Assembly: GCF_000972845.2 (NCBI RefSeq)
Contig: NC_040028.1
Coordinates: 20,637,473 to 20,701,472, forward strand
DNA: 64,000 nt
Source of the DNA: Larimichthys crocea
Taxonomy: Eukaryota; Chordata; Actinopteri; Sciaenidae
Reading direction: 5' to 3'
Positions 45,961 to 58,473 of this stretch are shown piece after piece (within the stretch, counting starts at the first letter, position 1; each line of letters starts with the position of its first letter). Position numbers and translations under genes: made by a program. Under the pieces are notes generated by a model. It was not told the origin of the DNA, did not search any database, and saw only the letters and a program-made list of their open reading frames with translations.

Positions 45961-46384
45961 ATAAACATATCAGGTTATGGACGTGTGCATGTAAATGATC
46001 GGAACGGACAAATAAATAATGGTTACAGTATGTATCTGCTCAAAATGGGTTGCACAAAGACTGCAGTTATCTGTAGGCAGCCAGATCCCACCAAGGCTGA
46101 GCTATTGTGAAAAACAGACAGAGAGAGAGAGAGGGTGAGGAGAGAGGGGGGAGAGCACTTTTGGGCAATACGTTAACTGAGACAATGTAACAAGAGAGCG
46201 TTGATTAACCTCTTTCAGGCTTACCCTGCGCCTAAAATAACTTAAAACCAACAGAAGTGAAGCATAATTGGAAAATTCTAACTAAATGATTACATGACAA
46301 TGAAGCTGATGACAGATGATGACGAACAAATTTGCTCCTGACCGACCATCGCTGCACGAGAAATTTTTAAAGGTTCATTTGGAA

Positions 46385-46425
<41 letters not shown>

Positions 46426-46930
46426 CGAGGCCGAGGCTTCACGGCTCTGATGGAGTTACAACTCTTACGGTTTGGTCTCGGTGTCTCGGTGAAGAAAGAG
46501 GCTTTCATGTCTCTCTCTCTCTCATCAAAGCTTTGTAACCGGACCTGATTTCATCCTTCCTGCCAGCGCCATGGCAACTGATGACCATCGACCTAAAGGG
46601 CGCCGAAAGAGACCATTGGCATAGTTACGTGACACATAAGCAAACAGATGAACGCATGCACCGCAGAGACACAGAAGCAGTCTGTCGTCTGACTTTTTTA
46701 ACTGTGTGAAGTTCAAACTGCAGCGGAGTCAAAGTTGAAATCAGATTGGTTGCTGGAGACGAAAACACGGGCACAGAAATGTGTTTGAAAAGTGTGTTTT
46801 TGTTTTAAATATCACCCCCTCCCCTCCGTCACCACCTCCTTCCTTGCCCTCTCTTTGCCAAGTATTAGATTCCCATGCCAACCGCTTCCCTGGGATAGAA
46901 TGAGGATTGCGGAGGTGGGAAGCTGAAACC
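45961..46930. other. Intergenic DNA
   Basis: (GA)n at 46120-46133 and (TG)n at 46386-46424 within otherwise unremarkable sequence. No gene is supported. Confidence 0.5.
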
Positions 46931-47084
46931 CTTCCATAACATGTCAAACAACGCTGGAATCCAAAAACGCAAAAGAGAGAGGGAGAGAGGGAGAGAAAGA
47001 AAAGGGTTAGAGGCAGATTTTCTACGGGGAGAAAGAAACTGTCACATCATCAGATTGGTTATTCTAAGTGGAGGGATGTGGGTA

Positions 47085-47120
47085 TGGGGGCGGGCGGGGC
47101 GGGAGGGAGGGAGGGCGGGG
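47085..47120 (+). other. G-quadruplex-prone block
   Basis: Eight closely spaced runs of three to five G (GGGGGCGGGCGGGGCGGGAG and onward). Purine-rich sequence continues on both sides (46970-47290). Confidence 0.65.
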
Positions 47121-47547
47121 TGAGAGGTTGGGGTGGCACGACATCTGCCAGTCGAATAACGATGGCGGTATTTCCACTAAAATAATCAGCCCCCAGGCAA
47201 CGGAAGGGGGGTGGGGGCGGTGGTGGAGGTTAGGGATTGTAGGGGTAGGAGAAGGAGACGGGGTGGGTGAGGGAGGGAGGATATAAGGGAGGGAAATAGC
47301 AAAGATGGAGAGAAAGAAAAATCTGGGAAGCCAACCAAGGAAATCCTGCTTCTCAGATATGCAGCTGTGGAATTAAAATTGGTATAAAAACACGAGAACA
47401 AAAATATACTTCACACTTCACAAGCCTATTGAAGGGCTGCGGGAGGGGGAAGATGTGCCACTCTATGCTGGCACTGATACCTCAGGCACAAGGGGTAAAC
47501 AGCTATTCTCCTCACTTCACGTCGTCTGGTGCAGTGGTTTCAGGGTG

Positions 47548-47548
<1 letters not shown>

Positions 47549-47585
<37 letters not shown>

Positions 47586-47594
47586 TGTGTGTTT
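47549..47594. repeat. (TG)n microsatellite
   Basis: TG array with one T interruption. Confidence 0.93.
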
Positions 47595-47799
47595 GGGGCG
47601 CCTGCAGGGGTCTCATCAGGCTACAGGGCGAGCACAAGAGAGAAAACAAGCGCCCCTCTCTCTCTCAAAGAGAGCAAAAAAATGCCCCATGAAACAATTT
47701 CTACGTCCCCTCGAGCACATCGCTACGACGGCGAACAGCGAGGCATTGATTCGTGATCAAACGAGCGTGATCGTCACTCAAATTCAATAATAACAACCT

Positions 47800-48450
47800 T
47801 CACAATCAAAAGCACTCTAAATATACTGTACCTGCACTTCAGGCCAGGATTAGGCCTTTTTCTGCGCACACATTTGTGTTGATGTGCCGCATTATGGAAC
47901 AAAGAGCTATCAGAATCGAAAACAAGCGTGCAAACGCACAGATAGGCGACAAATCAATTAATTCTAAACGCGGTGCAATAAACTGTGTAAGATGAATGCT
48001 CGCTTATTATGAAGAAATTTTGCACAGGAGAGCGTACAATGCACCCGAATAGAGAACAAACAAAAAGCAGGAGACGTCTGCACGTATGGCCGCACGCAGA
48101 CGCGTCAAGTCAAACTTGAAAAACGACTTTAAGTTGCATTTCACTCAGAAAAAAAAAAAAAACTAATTAATGACTGCGAGCTCTGAGAGTCATGTTATCA
48201 AATCCAGCCCGGTGGAGTGTGACACCACTAAAATAATACAATCATCAAGCATAATGAGCGAGTTAAGAAGTTTCTCTTAATGCACGTATCGCGGTAAACG
48301 CTCGCCGCCGAGCATTGTGTTCCTCCATCGCTGTAGAGACTCCATCTTAATACAAATCTCTGTGTAATACAGGCCTATTCATGCAGCGTGCCTTTCCCCC
48401 TCTGGTTCAATTATCATGTGCTCTTTGGCTGAGATATTCAATTAAAAAAA
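47800..48450. promoter_or_regulatory. Candidate conserved regulatory block
   Basis: Long repeat-poor stretch broken only by an A run at 48150-48162. Includes GGAACAAAGAGCTATC, ACAAATCAATTAATTC (near 47949), AAAACTAATTAATGACTGC and CTGGTTCAATTATCATGTGC. A second A run at 48445-48461 ends it. Confidence 0.38.
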
Positions 48451-48462
48451 AAAAAAAAAAAG

Positions 48463-48829
48463 AGGCTGCCCCCTTTAGTTTTATCAGGAAATACATTTTG
48501 TTGGCAATATATAAATAATTTCAAAACGGGCGTGAGGACGTGACGAGAAGAAAGTTGCAAAGTCTGAAAAGGGCAAATAAAACATTATTCTATTTGTAAT
48601 AAGATTTGTTCCATCATCTGCACTGTCGTCCTTCATCCAGTGGACAAATGTTACGGTCAAATGTCTATAGATGGATACACGTATCTGTATTTATGCACAT
48701 ATATGTAGTTATTTTTATGTTTTTGTCACGTGCAGTGTGTCAGATTTGGGGCCTTTATTTTCAGAATAAGGCAAACATAGAAATATAATGTTTTCATGCA
48801 TGTATAATCACCTGAAAATAAGATTTTTT
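48463..48829. other. AT-rich intergenic DNA
   Basis: No gene or repeat was recognised. Confidence 0.5.
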
Positions 48830-48972
48830 TTATTTTTGCTACTTAAAAATGATTCTATCTACAGAGGGAGCGGGTCCTTTAAAGTGCTGTGAGGGTGATG
48901 TGAGGAGATTGCAATGCAGCGATTCCACCACGAGATGCAACTAAACTCTACACACTGCACCTTTAAACTGTC
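48830..48972 (+). repeat. Family T element, 3' fragment
   Basis: Shares AGCGGGTCC (48869) with the 9860 copy and ends with AACTCTACACACTGCACCTT then TAAAC, a decayed form of the family T right end. Confidence 0.6.
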
Positions 48973-49466
48973 CTCATGTCTATACCTGTATGTACAGCTG
49001 AATTCTTCGTGTGTGTGTGTGTGCACCTAGCCAATAATGTCATTTTCTAATTCTGGAAGATGAATTGTATATTTTGTGTTTTTATTTGAATTTTCTAAAT
49101 TTAATGAGGCAAAAAAACTCAAACTTGGACGGACTCTTAGAAATGAAAGGACGATTACGTGACCGTGAAAGTAAGACAGAACAGCGAGTCTACCTGATCC
49201 GCAGAGCGGCGTGTTTTTGTTGAAGTATTCTCTGCTGAATTTGCCGGCTTTCAATTCATTTCTCTGACATTCTCTCTGTCTGACCATCCAAGTCCTCTCC
49301 TGAGACAGATGAGTGGAAGCAGAGTTCCAGAGAGAGCTATCAGGATTAGGATAATTAATATCATCTCATTTCACTGTGATCCTCTCCGCGGCCCGCTGCA
49401 CACACAAGGACAGGATGCAGCGAATATTATGGCAAGAGTATCCAGTCGGCTGTCAATCTAGGCCAC
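48973..49466. other. Intergenic DNA
   Basis: Mostly unremarkable. The segment 49330-49440 (AGGATAATTAATATCATC) is repeat-free and could be regulatory. Confidence 0.4.

Positions 49467-49536
<70 letters not shown>
49467..49536. repeat. (CA)35 microsatellite
   Basis: Long uninterrupted CA array. Confidence 0.95.
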
Positions 49537-49539
<3 letters not shown>

Positions 49540-52275
49540 CCTCCTCAGCGGCTAAATTGCAGTTTGAGAGACGACAGGGGAGAGGCAGCAGTGGCAGCGG
49601 AAATGGGGGGGCCCGCCGGGGCCCGGGGGACGCCATACAATGGAGCGTGCTGCTGACCAGCGTTCAGGTGAAATTGAATTGGAAATCTTCCACGGCTGGT
49701 TAGCATAACAAAGGGCCTCGTGGCTTTAGACAAAGGCTGCTTCTCTAATGCACAAAATCAATCTCTCTACGGGCTGGGCGCATTGTTCCCTCCCGCCATA
49801 CAGGTGTTCCTTCAATGGTCCTTAATCAAAAGTGTCAAAACAAAGTTAAGAGTTATCTCTGCTCCTCCGCAGCTGCTTCTGCACAGCAGAAAGAGGGAAC
49901 GAGACCAGACGCTCGGGATAGCAAACAGCTGAGTGACTGTGTGTGTGTGTGTGTGTGTGCTGCGTATAGGATGCTGAGTGCGTTCGCTGCATCCTGTGCT
50001 GTCGTGTGTTGGTGCGAAAGTTGAACCAAAGAGGAGGAAGACTAACCGGGTTTCTGCCCGAGCCCGGTCCACATGTGATCACTGAGCTAATCTGCTCACA
50101 GAGAGAAGGGAGAAGTTTGTCACGTGTGGCATGTTGGCGTAAACTGTCCAATCATTCAACAGTATTAAAAAAGAAATCGACATACCAACGTTTTTGTAAG
50201 TCCTGTATGATCAGGTCAGCGATACATAAAGTCATAGCAAAGAAAATGATGACGGTAAAGTGGAGGGAGACTGAAGAGTGTTTACATGATGGAGCCAATG
50301 ATCTAAGATGATGTGACAGAGATAATATTGCTCCTCTGCCTATTATTATGAATTTATCCAGATTAATTAACTCTCCGGCACAGTAAGTGGCAGTAAGGCT
50401 CCTTAAACGCTTGTTTCCGTCCACCATTAAATAAAAGAAGAAGAATCAGGCTGCGTGGTACCTGCTGGTTCCACCTCGGAGTCGGGGAAAACGCCTCCAC
50501 CTCCACCCACACCTGCTTTGTGTGATGGAGGTGGATGAGAAACAGCGTTAGCAGCGTTAGCAGCCACACTCTCGCCCAGCTGCTCAGATGCAAACTGATG
50601 AAGTGTCCTGAGGCCTGAGGACCGGACAGGCAGGCAGCTTCAGTTTAACTTAAGACTGTTGCTCTGTGGTCGGGTTGAGGTTTGTCCTGAGATTCTCATA
50701 TTAACATACTGACCTTTAATGTTTATAACGTCTGTTATTCATTGATTTATTCATCTGCCAAATTCAGTTTGATTTGAAATATGTTTAAATATGTAAATAT
50801 GAAAAAAGATGTGCGACGTATTTAGCCTGGAATTAACTAGACTGATTTCAGCTCTCTTACAAACTTTTTTTTATTTTGAATTCTTGTGACTTCATTTTTA
50901 TTTTGATAAGTGATATAAAATAATTGTAAAAAGTTTGTCACATCTCATTTCAAAGCTGTGACACGAGGATGGAATTATTTTGCCTCATCTCATTTTTTAA
51001 CGGATGCCGTCATCTCTACTCTCAACCTTCACTACGAGGGCCTGATTGGTAATATTAGTGGCTACCTCTCTCCCTGAAGGTTGTTTAACAATGGAAAAAA
51101 AACACAAGCACAGGTCTTCAGAGTACCCCCTCCACCCTCCCTCCCTCCCTCCATGCCCTCCCAAGACCTTGACTTGTTCAGGTAGATTAAATGAAATCAG
51201 AAGAGTTAAAACAGTGAATAGAGACCTCGACTCATGGCCTCCTTCTCCTTCACTGCGTGTGTGGGCTGACTGATTCATCCACTAAGAGACGGTAAGTGTT
51301 GTCACTCCTCCCTTTGCTTGATGTACTCTCTGTCCTGCTCCAGGGCTTGTAACATGATATTTATACACCTGAACTTTAAGTGCTTTATATGACACGCTGT
51401 GGTAGCCGTAAAGCAAACAGAGCTATACATCCTTCGACTCGTCACACTATTATTCACATAAAACCCTCCGTGCTGCAGAGCTGTGTGTGTGTGTGTGTGT
51501 GTGAGAGGGCTGAACGCATTATGCTGCATGTATCTGTTTCTATATGGAGAGTGGATGCATTTGATGGCTGCTTGTTTTGATAAGGTGAGGATCTCTGTCG
51601 CCGCTCTGTCTGTGGATTACTGCAGAAATAATAACAGCAATAATCTGTAGACTAATCCCATCTCCTAATAAGTAGCATCATAGACTCGACGCCTCCACTT
51701 GACAGTCGCCAGACAATCCATCAGCACACACGCCCTTCAACGTTACGCCGCTACCACATGGTTTGAAATGTCAGCTGAGTGACGGCGAAATCTCCACATA
51801 ATACACTTTAAAGTGACATTTTCACGACTGTGACAAGGGGACGGTAATGTGGATAAAATCGTCTATCATGCTGGATGTAATTTTATATCACACGCAGCCG
51901 TGTGACAGACTCGGTTTGGTGGAAATGTAACCAGAGGTAAATGTGTGTTTTCAGCCTGACACATCAAATCACTGATTTCTCCAACAATGGCCCGATACAA
52001 GCAGAGATATTAAACGGATAGTTATCACACAGTCTATATAATGTCATGGTCCAATGCTAACTGTCACTATTGGTACCAAGTTAGAAATGCAGAACTATGC
52101 AGAACTATCCACCTGTTTGTCCACCGGCCTTCACCGTCACCTGCGCTGTCCACGCTGTTTGACTTGGCACCATCTTGCTGAAATAAGCAAAGACTCCGTC
52201 TGGATGCAGGTGTAATATTGCTGTATGTACTTTTCATCATTGATGGTGCCACGGGCAGTAACACAGCCTTTATAT
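49537..52275. other. Intergenic DNA with short microsatellites
   Basis: (TG)11 at 49938-49959, (GTGT)n at 51482-51503 and a CCCTCC tract at 51128-51155. Part of 49640-49860 is repeat-free and may be regulatory. No gene is supported. Confidence 0.5.
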
Positions 52276-53017
52276 CAGGGGTCTCCAAACTACGGCCCGC
52301 GGGCCACATCCGGCCCGCCTAAACAATTGGAGTGGCCCACTTAACGATCCCAAACAATCCCTCTAAACATGGCCTATTTTTCAAAATGTTCCTATTATAA
52401 AATATCCACACTTAATGATTAAGCTTGGCATTCTAATCAAAATCTACCTTAATTACGAACTGTTTACAGTACTAGCTAATTTTCATCCCCTCAAACAATG
52501 GTATATTCCGACGTGACTTTGCTCGTGATCAACTTCCGCGCAGTCTGCCTGGAGGATCCTCTCGTGGAACCTCTCCCCGGTGCTGGCTGGCCTCCGCGGG
52601 CGCATTTCCTCCGCGGCGGTGCGCCGCGACTTGCTCTGGGTCGGCTTGGAAAGGCTCGGGGGCAAAGGTGGCTCACGGCTCCGGCCGCGAGGTTTACAGC
52701 CCCCTCCTGCCCGGACCTCGCCGCTTCCCGGGGCCGTGGACTTAGTGCTCGCTGTGCTCTCTCCGCGACTGTCGAATCGCAACTTATCGCAACTTTCACT
52801 TCCTCCCGCAACAAAATCGCAACAAAAATGTAAAAAGCACCGCAACTTTTTTGAAATCCTCATGCAACATCAGGCATTTTAGGCCGCAACTATTTAAAAA
52901 AAGGCCGTGAAATCCTGGTGGGACTGATATCATTTCCGGTTATAGACTGACCCCGGCCCCCCATCACTGAAAGGCAAGTTGATGTGGTCCGCACCGAAAA
53001 AAGTTTGGGGACCCCTG
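52276..53017. mobile_element. Non-autonomous hAT element (742 bp)
   Basis: Inverted ends CAGGGGTCTCCAAACT (52276-52291) and AGTTTGGGGACCCCTG (53002-53017) pair with one mismatch. Flanks CTTTATAT and CTCTATAC match at 6 of 8 positions and may be a decayed 8-bp hAT target duplication. The CpG-rich interior gives open frames up to 126 codons on both strands, but no transposase motif is visible. Confidence 0.85.
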
Positions 53018-53064
53018 CTCTATACCATCACAGAGGCCGGGTTGCTTCACTTTCACTGTCTGAA

Positions 53065-53206
53065 CCGAGCGGCAACCTCTGTGGCTGGGAAACGAAGCCA
53101 GTGTAGAAGTGTCAAAAACTGCAGTTCCTCTTGTGGTCTCCAAAAGTCCCCATGTCCAAATGTCCAACTTCACAGCAGAAATAAACATGTTTACAGCCTG
53201 GTACAG
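53065..53206 (-). repeat. Family R repeat, truncated
   Basis: Reverse orientation, starting with CCGAGCGGCAACCTCTGTGG, which shows the element's far 3' end beyond the CTGCAG word. It continues through AAAAACTGCAGTTCCTC and CCAACTTCACAGCAG to GCCTGGTACA; the SOX-distal half is missing. Confidence 0.82.
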
Positions 53207-53320
53207 ACAAACATAATAAATAAATGTCATTTATTTGACAAGGTCTTTGCTTGTTAAACTGTAAGTGGATTTGATTTGGTTATTGAATACAAATCAAACT
53301 AAGAGATCAATTAGTTAAAC

Positions 53321-53404
53321 CAGTAGTGTTCATATTTGAATGGGCCCAGGCCACTTAGTACTTGAGAAGTTGGGCCCCAAGATCAAAAAGGTTATGAACT
53401 CCTG
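53321..53404. mobile_element. Possible short hAT remnant (84 bp)
   Basis: CAGTAGTGTTCATA at the left and TATGAACTCCTG at the right form imperfect inverted ends, and AAAAAGGTTATGAACTCCTG resembles common hAT termini. No convincing target duplication was found. Confidence 0.35.
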
Positions 53405-53977
53405 CTATAACGTTTCGCAGATTTTTTTTGTGTAATTGTGGATGCTTTTTTTACAGTGTACTGTACAGTATGAACGCACATTGTGTTCTGCGTCCTGATT
53501 GGCTAAGGGAGTACTGTACAAAATGTGTTCAGCTCGGCAGATTTACATAAATGTTCAATCACCAGCTGTCTGACTCTGAAGTGCTGTATGTTTGCAGTGA
53601 GTTACTGTGAAATACACGTGACTTACTGGTAATAATTTCTTATGTGTCAAACCTCGTAGATTGATCATTAAAATGAAATTTGTTGAAAATGTTTGGGCTT
53701 GAAAACAGGTTTTGATCTTTGGTTTCATTTACTAATACAGTATTGTACTTATTTTTGTTAAATCTGCGAGTGAGAACTTTGAGAGTGTTTAAATAAGAGA
53801 GAAATGTGAGAGTGTTAATGCCTGTCTGAGAAAAGTGTATAAAAGTGTGTGGTTAGGGGTTTTACGGCCTTAAAACATGTAGAATAATTGTAAAAAATAA
53901 AGCTGATTACTTTGCGGATTTCGTCTATCGCGGGTTATTTTTAGAACGTATCCCGCGCGATAAACGAGGGACCACTG
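53405..53977. mobile_element. Tigger/pogo-like DNA transposon remnant
   Basis: The right end GCGATAAACGAGGGACCACTG followed by TA fits pogo/Tigger elements, which use TA targets and CAGTGGTCCCTCG-type termini. Inside the end is a second inverted word, TCTATCGCGGGTTATTTTTA against TTAGAACGTATCCCGCGCGA. The left terminus is missing. No transposase frame remains. Confidence 0.62.
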
Positions 53978-54459
53978 TACAGTAATCGTGCATACGTTTA
54001 CATGGTAAAGGGTACACACAGTGAACTCTACAGTAAATAAGACAGCCTATACTACATCAACTGTTCTGGCCAATGTCACTCATCAAACAGCTCATCTGAA
54101 CTTTTGTCAGTCTAATTCTCTTCTCTATTAAAATGTTTGTACAGAAACATTTCCTTTGGTTTAACTCGTGTTTCTGGTATCTTGTAATGACTTTTGAATT
54201 TGTTGTCTAATTACACAGTTGGTGAATAAATCTCAAAGGCAATCTGCGGCCTTCAGCCTTCATTCAAAGTGTGTATAGCTCGCTGCATACAGCCACATCT
54301 ACATACAGTAAGTGGGCAGGAGAGAAATGTGTGAGTTTCATGATGATCGTAAACAGCAGGACGGGGCAGGACCAAGGTTCACCTTCACATTTTTCTTATT
54401 GTTTTATTACGGGCAGAGTGTGGACGCATAAACAGCATTTTCAAAAATTAGCCAGCTGA
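53978..54459. other. Intergenic DNA
   Basis: No gene or repeat was recognised. Confidence 0.5.
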
Positions 54460-54720
54460 CTGTGGACCTAGTCTATTGCTCCTCTCACCTCCACTATCTC
54501 CAGCCAGCCATCCACCAGCCCCTGAGCTCAATCTCTCACAGCCTCTGCTGCTCCGGCCCCTTTGGGAGGACTCATGCAGACCAGTTGATTAAAAATCACT
54601 TAGTGGAGAACACAAACAAAGCTGTCAGGCTTTGGCTTGCCCTTGGGATTGGAGTGAAGGGGGCCTGGCGGAGGAGGAGGAGGTGGAGGAGGGGGAGGAG
54701 GAGGATGAACAAGAGATGAA
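54460..54720. promoter_or_regulatory. Candidate regulatory block plus (GGA)n
   Basis: Repeat-free segment 54460-54655 (CAGACCAGTTGATTAAAAAT, AACAAAGCTGTCAGGC) followed by a GGA-rich tract at 54668-54705. A SOX-type ACAAAG lies near 54617. Confidence 0.3.
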
Positions 54721-55429
54721 GGGGACGACGAGGGGAAGAGACACTTGGTGAGTTAGTTGGCAAATACCTCAAACTAGGAACAAGCTAGGATTGTGAAATA
54801 AATGTGATTAACTCTTAATATTACTGCATTAACATGTACGTTTAAAACCCAATCAACTTGTGATGAGTACGTCATTTAGTAGGCCAACATAAAAAACCTG
54901 CAGTCAAAGGTCAGGGTTGCCTTCCATCTGAGGTAAACCAGTTAAACCTTGTTGCTTTATTTATTTTAAGCTCCACTATTGTGGTCATGTTTTCACAAGC
55001 AGGGACATCCTTGAGTCTTCCTTTGCAGCGTGTTCGCTGAAGCTCTGACACTGGAGAGCTGGATGTCCATGGCACTGTGGTTAAGAGCGTCGTCTGGAAA
55101 ATCAAACCCAGAGGACAATAAATAAACATGGGCTCATGTCGCTTCAGCTTCAGGGAACGTTTGCAAAAGTGTCCCCGCTCACGACGGCTAAATAAAGACG
55201 TGGTCTCCAAATTTTTACTGAGATGAAATCATAAAAGGACTTCCATTCATCTCAGCTTCAGAAATTCAGCTGATTGTCTCTGTGATTCTTCAAACATTCT
55301 TCATTTGCAGGTTTGTTGTCGTTGGAAGGTTCCTTTGTCACGAGTGTTTATGCACCAAACTATTCATCAAGAATTTATCATTAGATTAAGCAAAAATTAA
55401 ATTTATAATCTGTTGCAACCCTACAACGC
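54721..55429. other. Intergenic DNA
   Basis: No gene or repeat was recognised. Confidence 0.5.
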
Positions 55430-55980
55430 CGGAAAAACTCATTCCTGATTTAATTTAAGGATCTTCTGAACGTCAAAAAGTGACAGTTGCAGAACGTTTG
55501 GTGCTCTGAAGAACCTTTTTATGTTTACGAATCTCTCTCTTCTTTAAGTCGACCCTGCAGCAACTGGTTCTTTGAAGAACCAATAGGTAAAAGGTTCCTT
55601 GGAGAACTGACAAAGGTTCCCCCATAGCATCACGATGAAGAACCACTTTAGGTTCTACGCCGTTTTTTTTAAACTGAATTCTCTGGAGGACCTTTTTGCG
55701 CTGTTTAGAGTTCTTTGGAAAACATAAAGCTAAAACTGCAGCACTTTTAGAACCTTTTTATGCTTAGTAATCTTATTTTTTCCTACTGATTACTGGTTCT
55801 TTAAATACATGTGACCTGTTTTTGATAGAAACCAACAGAGGAACCGTTTGAACACCCTTTTTGTGAACCTGAAGTACACACGGCTTTAACTCGCTGCTAT
55901 AACCTGTTGAACAGATAAAAGGTTCCCTGCAGAGGCATCACCACTTTAGATTCCGACTTAAAGCTTCATTTTAAGGTTGA
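55430..55980. repeat. GGTTCTTTGAAGAACC-type interspersed repeat
   Basis: At least ten AGAACC or GGTTCT words in both orientations, including the palindrome GGTTCTTTGAAGAACC (55566-55581), AAGAACCTTTTTATG and ATCACGATGAAGAACC. This self-complementary style is common in fish genomes. Internal duplication makes exact borders unclear. Confidence 0.6.
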
Positions 55981-56211
55981 TTAAATGTTTTTTTTAATTA
56001 AAACACACAAAAAGAACAACACACACATATATATATAGTGTTGCTTATGCTATAGAGAAACTGAGCGCTGACGTACGGCCTCTTATTTTAGTCAGCGGTT
56101 CACTGCTGCAGAGCCACAGGAGGCAGGACGTATCAGCCTACATGTGTCAACACATGATGGCCGTTACTGGCCTGATCGGATTGTGACACCCACGACAGTC
56201 GTAATTAGTGA

Positions 56212-56238
56212 ACACACACACACACACACACACACACA
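56212..56238. repeat. (CA)n microsatellite
   Basis: Short CA array. Confidence 0.92.
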
Positions 56239-56365
56239 GTGTGTAGACATAGTGTTGTGCATTCACATACATGTGCAACACACACACACAGCTGCCACTG
56301 ACAAGGGTAAGGCAGCATGGCTCTAACGGTTTACTGGCCTTCACTACCAGATGGTAGTTCCCACT

Positions 56366-56367
<2 letters not shown>

Positions 56368-56410
<43 letters not shown>
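56368..56410. repeat. (CA)21 microsatellite
   Basis: Uninterrupted CA array. Confidence 0.95.
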
Positions 56411-56413
<3 letters not shown>

Positions 56414-58044
56414 CAGGCTGTCCTCACATTATTAACTAAAGATGTTATATGACACATACGTTTGTCTGCTACGATAATCGACACTAGTTGAAGGACCTCG
56501 TCCTCCTCCGTGTCCTTTAGCAGGTACAGCGTGGACACAACAACACACACTGATCGCAATTGCTAAAACTTTGACCTCCACCGGTCCACTTCTTGTTAAC
56601 ATTACTGAAGGTAAGGCAAAAAGAACCTGACAGGGCTCGATTGATTTGTATTATAGTCCAATAAGGACAGGGCCACACGGGGCCCGACATCCTCAGCGTA
56701 CAGGAGCAAGGTGAGGAGTGTCCCTGAGGAGGAAAGTTGAAACACAATTTGAGAGTACACAGTAAAAGAGGAGAAGTATAGAGAGATAAGGTATATGAAG
56801 AGAGGAAAAGGGAAACAATGAATACAAGAGGAGCAAAGTCACCCCCTCCGTATCTCCTCTGGGGCCTTTAACGGTCCGCCGCCGTGGACGTTACCTGTAT
56901 GGACGACTGGAGAGAAGATGGAGGAGGCACAACCTTGTTTGGTGAATTATACATACAGGTTGTACTCTCTCTGCTCGCTGTTGTGAGTCTCCGTCTTATT
57001 TTTGCTGACCTGTATGTGGAGGGGTTGACAGAGGTGAGCACGCAATCTCCCCGACGCCCAAACACAGAGAATTGGATCACCCCTGTCGCTGACCTCCCCG
57101 GGAGCAAACGCCTCTCGCCTATCTGCACCCGGTGCTGTCGAGGAGGAGGTGGGGGGACCGTTTTAGGGGCACAGACGGGTGTGACCCCTGCTTGCCTCCC
57201 CCCCTTCGGTTCTGTGGTGTCTCTCGGGCGACATGACAACCTATACGAGGCCCTGTCAGACGCGTGATTGACACATCCCCGCCCATCTCGACCCGACATT
57301 CACACCCTCCTCCTCCTTCCTCCGGCAAAGTAGCCCAAAATCCAGACAGGGCGAGCGTATCTCGGCCCCCGGCTATTTGCTCTCTTGTCATCAACCATAT
57401 GTTCCACACAAACACACACAGATCGTGTGGAATAATGGAAAACTGGCCGACGCTGCAGGTAAGAAGAAGATTTCATTTTGTTGCAGCTGCATCAAGGCCA
57501 CAGGACTGACTCAGTGTGAAATAAAAGGACGGGTTACGTGGTGACTGAATCAGAACAAACAACACTTCATGTGATTTAGTCACTCTTAGTTTGTTTTTTT
57601 TTCCCATCCCATTGTGATTGATTTCATTACTGCCGTCTGATCACGCACCGCTCTTCATGAACCACAATGTCTCCCATGCCTGTGCCGTACCTGCAGCAGT
57701 GGTGGTGGTGGTGGTGGTGGTGGAGATCGGCGCACACACACACACAAACAAATGGCAGGCGCACACGCGCACACAAACACAAAGAAATAAAAAGAGCTAC
57801 AGTACTCCCTACATCAACAGTGGCCTAGATAAACACAATAGACACAAAAGAGTCACCCCATGAAAATAACCCTCCATCTAAGCATCACTGCACTTATCTA
57901 CTCATAAACATAGGAATAAATCAATTCAGTGAGAAACACATATTTTTTTTCCTCTCATTTGAAATTACAGCTGCGGGACCAAAGCTAACATGATAGCATA
58001 GGTCAAATTCACTAACCTCTTCTCTCCATGGCAACAGTCTACCT

Positions 58045-58047
<3 letters not shown>
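56411..58047. other. Intergenic DNA
   Basis: Contains (GGT)n at 57697-57723 and short CA runs near 57733. A 127-codon plus frame (56884-57267) overlaps a 143-codon minus frame; neither resembles a family. CAGGTAAGA at 57457 is a good splice-donor match but has no supported exon upstream. Confidence 0.45.

Positions 58048-58087
<40 letters not shown>
58047..58087. repeat. (CA)n microsatellite
   Basis: CA array of about 20 units. Confidence 0.95.
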
Positions 58088-58090
<3 letters not shown>

Positions 58091-58229
58091 GCCGTCGTGT
58101 GGTTTGTTCAAACCAAAGTCATTGTGAGATGTTTTTCCATGACCTGTGAATGTGTGTGTGTGTTTGCATGAAGGACACAAGAACACGCACATGTAGATGC
58201 GTATAGGTACATGTGTATACGTTCACATG

Positions 58230-58239
58230 AAGGTATATC

Positions 58240-58270
<31 letters not shown>

Positions 58271-58292
58271 GTGTGTGTGCGTGTGTGTGTGT
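58230..58292. repeat. Interrupted (TG)n microsatellite
   Basis: TG array with three TGCG interruptions. Confidence 0.93.
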
Positions 58293-58435
58293 GATGACAA
58301 TCCTGTTATCACAGCATCTGTATTAGCATTGCAGCGTCTCACCGCTTTGTTTTACTCTGACCTGTATAATCAGTGTCACATTAGCAACACAACAAATCAA
58401 ACGCTGCCAGTTTCCCCCCCTGCAACCTCTCACAC

Positions 58436-58436
58436 A

Positions 58437-58471
<35 letters not shown>
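58436..58471. repeat. (CA)n microsatellite
   Basis: CA array preceded by CGCG. Confidence 0.93.

Positions 58472-58473
<2 letters not shown>

Noticed and set aside
56884..57299. 127-codon plus frame and overlapping 143-codon minus frame
   Set aside because: No domain resemblance. Overlap on opposite strands in GC-richer DNA is a common chance result.
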